A stretch of DNA of 64,000 bases from Phellopilus nigrolimitatus. Its lineage: Eukaryota > Basidiomycota > Agaricomycetes > Hymenochaetales > Hymenochaetaceae. The notes under the pieces are model-generated. The model did not search any database, had not been told where the DNA came from, and saw only the letters and a list, made by a program, of their open reading frames with translations. Positions 58,453 to 64,000 of this stretch are shown here, piece by piece (position 1 is the first letter of the stretch; each line of letters opens with the position of its first letter). The position numbers and the translations under genes are program-made. The DNA lies in assembly GCA_021029095.1 (NCBI GenBank), contig JAJOHG010000028.1:124001-188000 (forward strand), read 5' to 3'.

Positions 58453-59655
58453 ATGCTCACATACACGGATGAGTTTATGTTTCGATATGGTGAGCACGCC
58501 CTTTGTTGATTTCCTCCTTCCTGAAACTTTTCATATGTATGACTTCACATTCCAGGATATACTGAGGACTGGATGGAATCTCCCTCCTTCTTAAAGCTCG
58601 AGCAATGTGAGCACCCCTCCATTGTTTTCCGTCCTTCGTGAATTTCCTCATGTTTCTTTGTGTTGCAGTTGTAACGATGCGAAACAGACGATATAAAGCA
58701 GGTAGTCAAACTGACTTCAATCTAATTTCTTTGGGAATGACGAATGGAAGCTACCCAAGCATCGAACGTGCGTCATCCTCATCTATATCTCCTTTGTGTG
58801 TTTTTCAAAGCAATGAATACTCATGCTCGACCCTGGAATGCAGTTGGCCACACATTCTTCTATCCCCAAAAGAAAATTTGTGAGTACTTTGTCTGCTCCC
58901 GCATCACCTTGTTCTCTTGCAGCCACTCCGAGCCCAATGAGCAACATGAAGTCATCGCCAAAGAGATGCTCAAGCGCTGGAATGTGGATGATGGAAAAAG
59001 CATCACCAAACCCACAGAGGGCGAGGAGGCCGAAATTGTTCCATATAAGCCGGGGGAGGAAATCCAAGTTCTTATGAATAAATTCACTGGATTTGAATCT
59101 GGTCTGGTCATCGGGTCCCCCGAACACAGTAAATGCAGTGGAGTATTGCACAGGCGCCTGATTTCTTTCTTTTCACTGATCGCTCGCACACTATGGCAAA
59201 TTGTCACAATCCGACCATTCATGACACGGTCAATACAACAGCCCCAAACCCACAGATTTCCGGACCCAGGGCCTCTGAACTTGTCACATGCTTTCGACCA
59301 GAGTGTTGGCCTTCAAAGACGTAATCACATCCGCCGAACCACCAGACTCTGTTTTAACAGAAGTGTCGGGCTTCGAAGACGCGATCACATCCGCCGAACC
59401 ACTAAACACGGATTTGACAGAAGTGTCGGGCTTCGAAGACGCGATCACATCCGCCGAACCACTAAACACGGATTTGACAGAAGTGTCGGGCTTCAAAGAC
59501 GTGGTCACATCCGCCGATCCTCGCACCCGGTTCGCCTACACAACTTGCCTCTCCAATCGGTGCACGTCAACTATCCGCTCCTCGTGCAGAATGCGCCAAT
59601 CCGCAGTCGAACCGCGAGTTTTGATGACTCATTGAACTTGCTTGGTGATAAGTAG
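58453..59655 (+). CDS. Small-family protein R2 with repeat-bearing C-terminal extension
   Basis: Exons 58453-58489, 58556-58606, 58669-58767 and 58844-59655 splice in phase to 999 bases, 332 residues. It starts MLTYTDEFMFRYG. The family part has WMESPSFLKLEQ, NLISLGMTNGSYPSIE, EVIAKEMLKRWNVDDGK and ITKPTEGEEAEIV. Unlike the other five members it continues about 200 residues. The extension carries four 20-residue repeats rich in Arg and His (RSVGLRRRDHIRRTTKHGFD) encoded by a 60-base minisatellite, and ends SLNLLGDK. An unrecognised intron in the last exon would change the extension, because two other frames are also open over the repeats. Confidence 0.5.
59295..59520 (+). repeat. 60-base minisatellite, four copies
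   Basis: Four head-to-tail 60-base copies, the central two nearly identical, built around GTGTCGGGCTTCGAAGACG and CACATCCGCCGAACCAC. The period is divisible by three, so each frame yields a 20-residue repeat. It lies in the last exon of R2. Confidence 0.85.
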
Positions 59656-60401
59656 GGAAGGCCAAACATTTGCATAAATAGGACTTGGACATGTACTGAG
59701 TACTTCAGACTGAATATTGACTCGGATATTTCTGGTATCTGTATTGAGTGTCCATGAACTGTCCCTCGGCTCACTTGCAACATGAATAATTTTACTTCAA
59801 CTTGCTTCTGGGGTAGCCCTCGAAGTATATAAATAATGAACCATAGATAGAAGCTTGGCAGCTTTGTCAATTTCACTCAGGAAGGCAGTACATTTGATTC
59901 TTACGCCTCCTGACTGCAGACCAAATAATCCTCCAAAATTCAGCAATGCCCAAATGAACTTTTGCTTCAAAGCATTCGGAGTCTAATTCAAGCTTACCTT
60001 CTTACATGTCAATTTTGTGCACAAACACACTCTGTACCCTTGCGACTGTCCCACTCAAGTTCTCTCCTGCATGTCACCCCACACAGCTCTAAGCACATTG
60101 CGCTACGTTGCGAGTTATTCTTCTCGCCATCATCTTTCTGACTGTTGATTTGTCAGCTTTTCGAGTCTGGGCGTATTAGTTCCTAATATGGTTTACTTTG
60201 CATGCCCTCGCGGTCCGGCGCTTGCAATGTATGATCGTGTCGCACAGACCACTACGCAAAGCTCAGAAGTCTCTTCGTGATTATTTATTCCCCTCTCGAA
60301 GTTCCACGATCACAATCCGAAAAGGGTATATACCTCCCTCAGTGCTTAAAAGGTCTCTGTTCTGTGCGAAGTAGACGGTACCGCAATTCTTTGCCAGCAC
60401 G
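59656..60401. other. R2 3' flank and R3 upstream region
   Basis: No gene is called. The last 150 bases before the R3 start resemble the region upstream of L1 and include a TATATA motif near 60329. Confidence 0.4.
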
Positions 60402-60973
60402 ATGTTCAAGTGCAAGCGAAAACTTCAATACCGTAAGCATCCCCTTATTGTGTTCACTCTTTCGTAAAATTCCTCATGTGTATGACTCTGCATTCCAGTC
60501 GAATTCGAAGGAAATTCTAAATTAGACTTGAAAAAAGCACCTTCCCTGAAAGAGCTTCACGACTGTGAGCACCCCTCCGACATCCTTCCTCTGTGAAGTT
60601 CCTCATGCGTATTGCATTGTGTTGCAGCAATGGCGGCCTGGAACCAACGAGCGGCCAGTGAGAAGAAGGAGAAGCTCGATTATTATTCTCTGACAATAAC
60701 GGATGGAATTAATCCAACGCTTGTAAATCTCGAACGTGCGTTCTCCTCGCCTATTCCCACCTCCTTTGTATACTTTGCAGATAAATTCATACTTACACTT
60801 GACCCCGAAACACAGTCTATCTCTACTCTTGCACAAAAACTACTAAGGAACGGACATTCTGCTGTTGCGAGACCTCGGATTCTTGCAAAGAGTTGAATGA
60901 ACGGGTTGAGACGGTTGCACAAAAGATGCTCAAGAACTGGAATAAGCTTGAAGCATATATCGCCCTGCCCTAG
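60402..60973 (+). CDS. Small multi-exon family protein R3, function unknown
   Basis: Exons 60402-60432, 60499-60564, 60628-60735 and 60816-60973 splice in phase to 363 bases, 120 residues. It starts MFKCKRKLQY. Exon 2 reads EFEGNSKLDLKKAPSLKEL. Exon 3 has MAAWNQRAASEKKEKLDYYS, then LTITDGINPTLVNLE. Exon 4 has CCCETSDSCKELNERVETVA and QKMLKNWNKLE. It mirrors L1 in position, exon lengths (31 and 66 bases for exons 1 and 2) and sequence, which strongly supports the model. An in-frame TAG stands a few codons before the ATG, fixing the start in this copy. Confidence 0.65.
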
Positions 60974-61473
60974 CTACATTACATAGGAACATGCATCTCG
61001 TTAGCCAGCATATTTTGATAGCACACGCAGCCGTACTTTCGTTCTGTCTTTTCTGAATTATTTGGAGTTCGCCCTGGTTCCTGTAAGCGCTCACATATCT
61101 CCAACTCTCCGACACTTCATAAGCCACGAAGTTCTCCATCCACTCCAGCCGCTGGGATGAATGACGGATTAATGTACATTAGGGAGCTTATATGTAAATG
61201 ACTTTGAAGAAATGCTTTCGAGTGGTCTTGAATTTTGTGCCTAACCAATGTGTCCAGTGTGTGCATAAGAGAACTACGGAGCCCAACGTGGCAGGGCGAA
61301 TAGCGCAGCTCGGAACACGCGGAGAAGAAACAAAAGAGGTGTAAAAAAGAGACAATTGACATAGATGCATATATTGATGTTCTTGATCTAATGTAACGAA
61401 TCGGATGCATAAGCAACGTAGTAACATGTAGTAGACACTGTACATGTAAAGTATACGAGAAATGCATGGAAGC
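60974..61473. other. Intergenic between convergent genes
   Basis: AT-rich, no supported gene. It corresponds in position to 7692-8821 of the left arm, but no kinase-like fragment is seen here. Confidence 0.45.
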
Positions 61474-63221
61474 TTAGCCGGGGCTTAAAACCGTTTTGTC
61501 GCGGCGATGAAGGAAAATGGAAGTAAACAGCGGGTCGTTTGAGTCGACTAAAGGCTTCCCTTCCGTCTCGAGATTGTATACCACTCCCCCAGGCTCAGGA
61601 GTAGGCGCAAAAGGAAACCAATCGTACATCCCAACCTGTGGTTCTTGGGGGAGGTACTCTATCGCTCCAAGCCATCCTTCAGGCTTCGGTGTAGTAGCAA
61701 AAGGCAGCACATCGCCAGTATCAATCGCGGATCCTTGAGGAAGAAATTCTGATTCTCCATAATCCGTTGGCCTCATATATTCCGTGGAGCTTGGCGAGTC
61801 CTCGTTTGCACTTACGGGAACAGGCACAAACGAAGGCAGCCCTTCAAAATGAGCGACACTCGGGTTTCGCGGGGTAGGGACGTCCAGGATTTCAAACCCA
61901 AACTCCGAGAAACTAGTATTTGAATGAATGGAAGCATCTCCAAAGTCCTGAATGTGTCCGACAGGGCCGTTTTGGTGCGCAGATTCTAGACTCGTCGGAG
62001 TCTTAGTCCCGCATATAGAAGCGAAATGGTCCTGTGGACTAGGAGGAGCAGAGGACACTGTGCACGACTCTTCACTTCCAGAAATCACACCCTGCGAATC
62101 GTACGGCGCGGACGATGCATCAAAGAATCCAATACTCTTGAATTTGGATGTGTCGGAAAACATGTCGAGCACATTGAACCCGTAAGATTTTAGTTCATAG
62201 CTCTGCGGGAGCGTGTGGAAGTGATCAGAATCTCCTGGCGGAAGAACCTGAGCGGTTGGTGTTCGACTATCTTGGTATGGGATGTACCCTTCATATTGCT
62301 GAAGGGAAGGATAATCAAATGAGGTGCCGAAATAATCATAAGAGCGAGCAGCTTGGGTGTGCTCGGACACGTCGTACGAGCCGGGTGCAATCGCTGGGAG
62401 AAACACGTGCGACTCCATCGAACCATTAGCTGGAAAATTCTGGAAAGGGGCGACCTCTGCCATAGGTACAGGCTGATGGGGCCCGCTTCCTAAGAAATCG
62501 TGCGAGCCATTGATCGCAGAGGAAGCAGGGAAGCTACCTGGAATTTGCCCGGACGACTGGACAGAACGAGGAGCATGCTGGTTAAGAAAGGGATCCGGAC
62601 AGAAAGTGGAAGGAACGAATGTAGAAGGAGCGAGAAGGTCAGTAGAGCTTTGCTCTAAGGATGGAGGGAACAGGTTTTGAGCTGTAATTGGCGCATAAAA
62701 AGGGCCGATAGGGTTGGAATAGAAGGGTTGAGGAAGAAAGGCCATCTGAGGATCTAGCCTAGAAGACCCGTTCACGACTGGGGCATTCTGTCCGTTCGGG
62801 AGTACATCGCGACGGTTCTGCGCTTGATCATGAAAGCTGGAATTAACAGCTCTGTTGATTCCATCTTGCACCATAGGCAAGTCATTCGTCTGCGAGCTCC
62901 ATTGAAAGACATTTTGAGTCTGGGTCGCTAGACGACTATTTGGATTGCCAGAATCCGCAGAGCGCGTCGAGTAGATCTGTCCGAGATCATTAAAGTAAGG
63001 ATTATTACTCTGAGCCAGATCTCCATCGTGAAAGTCTGGGTGAGGCAGTCCTGAGCTAAGGACGCGCGCACATAGCAAGTCAGAACTGGACTGAGAACGA
63101 AACACGAGAAATCGAGAATAACACACCTGAAGTCCAACCCGGAACATAAGGCATAGCTAGGATGGGCCAAGGGGAAGTTTCCATTTCTGGAGTCAAAATG
63201 CGAGTGCTGTAAGGTATTCAT
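61474..63221 (-). CDS. Ser/Pro/Asn-rich protein of unknown function, right copy
   Basis: Two exons on the minus strand (63127-63221 and 61474-63055) separated by a 71-base GT-AG intron give 558 residues. Start (MNTLQHSHFDSRNGNFPL), first-exon length and intron length equal those of the left copy at 5971-7691. The two proteins are colinear with many substitutions and a few short indels; shared stretches include SGLPHPDFHDG, GQIYSTRSADSGNPNSRLA, VAPFQNFP and PPGDSDHFHTLPQSYE. The C terminus extends past the PTPEPGGVVYN motif by about 30 residues, ending TVLSPG, where the left copy has an early stop. No known domain is recognised; the composition suggests disorder. Confidence 0.75.
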
Positions 63222-63282
63222 GCCGCGCTTCGTTGGGGAGGGAGGGGATGTGTATGGACGAGGCTCGAGGACGAAAAGCACG

Positions 63283-63290
63283 CTTATATA
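63283..63290 (-). promoter_or_regulatory. TATA box of the right Ser/Pro/Asn-rich gene
   Basis: TATATAAG on the minus strand, 62 bases before the ATG at 63221, matching the left copy. Confidence 0.65.
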
Positions 63291-63746
63291 CCTGACCTAG
63301 ACACAGTGCTGTGTCGCTTTGATGCCATGAGGTTCGTGGCTTGGACTCGAAGCATGTCCTGCATGTACTTCTGTGGCTTAATTGCTGAGGTATCCGATTA
63401 AATCTTGCGAAAAGTAGAAACCGGGTGAAAGAAAGAGCGCGAACAGACGTGTAGCTCCATCGGGCACCAAACAACGCAACAAAAAGAACAGTTCCCATTG
63501 TGGATGGAAGCAGTGCTCACAGAACATAGAGATTCCTTTGTGCGATAATGCTTTTCCTTGAGTCTGTTGGTTCTTGAACACGATTCGATCAGAAATAAGC
63601 AGCAGCCAGCAGCAGCCACAATCTTCACGACGGATATAGATTTAGATCTCGATTAAAGCAGAGAGTCCTTGCAGGAATTCGAGTCAGATCCGAAAGTACA
63701 ATGTGAGCACAGGCAAATAAGCGACGACACGCATTGTGCTCACCTC

Positions 63747-63788
63747 TTTTCTTGAGAATTCTACGAAGCCTCGGAATTCTCAAGAAAA
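63747..63788. other. Perfect 15-bp hairpin in the right arm
   Basis: TTTTCTTGAGAATTC (63747-63761) is the exact reverse complement of 63774-63788, with a 12-base loop. It is the conserved counterpart of the hairpin at 5453-5490. Confidence 0.65.
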
Positions 63789-64000
63789 AACAAAGCTCGC
63801 CTGGTTTTCAGACGCCACAAAAGCAGGGACCAAGTTCTTCATGTCTTCGTGGAGCTTGAAAAGCGCTTTCGATTTCCCCTGATAAGTGGTGATACACGAC
63901 AGCCGCCTGCCACTGCTCTGTGGCCTGTCCGGATCTGGTGCGTGCGACGAAAGACGTCAGCCTTCACAGCCGCTCTAAGAAGGAGTGATTATACTCAAGA

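Larger units (their letters stand above)
61474..64000 (-). repeat. Right arm of large inverted repeat
   Basis: It matches 5228-7691 in opposite orientation over its whole length and continues to the window edge, so the outer boundary is not seen. It includes the promoter, both exons and a further 700 bases beyond the gene start. Confidence 0.85.
63222..64000 (-). other. Promoter side of right gene, possible exon remnants
   Basis: A stretch near 63815-63870 translates on the minus strand as KALFKLHEDMKNLVPAFVAS, and the left arm gives KARFKLHEDMNITVLASLVS. The shared frame hints at an exon of a further gene that precedes the Ser/Pro/Asn-rich gene and is mostly outside the window or decayed. 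Confidence 0.3.

Noticed and set aside
58820..58930. An additional 43-base intron in R2 ending at TTGCAG near 58920
   Set aside because: Removing it breaks the frame shared with R1 (KILCHR-type and AKGML-type motifs); leaving it in keeps the alignment continuous.

Overview
The window looks like nuclear DNA of a filamentous basidiomycete, probably an agaricomycete. Genes are broken by many short introns (about 45-80 bases, mostly GT-AG, two GC-AG), exons are GC-rich, introns are AT-rich, and the best recognised protein families are fungal (HAM1-like, F-box-like). No bacterial-type operon, CRISPR array, rRNA or tRNA was seen. Functional assignments come from reading translations by eye; no database search was possible.

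The layout is a mirror. The left arm (about 5.2-13.7 kb) runs: a two-exon Ser/Pro/Asn-rich gene on + (5971-7691), then three paralogous small multi-exon genes on - (8822-9439, 11253-11812, 13112-13657). The right arm (55.6-64 kb) repeats this inverted: three members of the same small family on + (56776-57340, 58453-59655, 60402-60973), then the paralogous Ser/Pro/Asn-rich gene on - (61474-63221). The outer 2.5 kb are clear inverted repeats. I call the small genes L1, L2, L3, R1, R2 and R3; their function is unknown.

Between the arms lies one complete HAM1-like gene (14485-17349, -) followed by a head-to-tail array of about 9.5 kb units (16276-25855, 25856-35358, 35359-44917, 44918-54483, plus a partial fifth). 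Each unit holds a 5' HAM1 fragment cut off in exon 2, a GC-rich module with CAG/CAA repeats and hairpins, a 49-bp palindrome, an F-box-like gene (damaged in every copy as written), and a locus of at least eight short exons. The first three units are nearly identical. The fourth is clearly older, so it serves as an internal comparison for judging which frames are maintained.

The far left (0-5.2 kb) is decayed accessory sequence: a direct duplication of an unknown minus-strand gene, a broken kinase-like gene, and a scrap of a HAM1 tail. Recent gene amplification, pseudogene formation and exchange between copies explain most of what is seen. Part of the array (unit 2, about 30.3-35.5 kb) carries dense small indels that could be assembly error.
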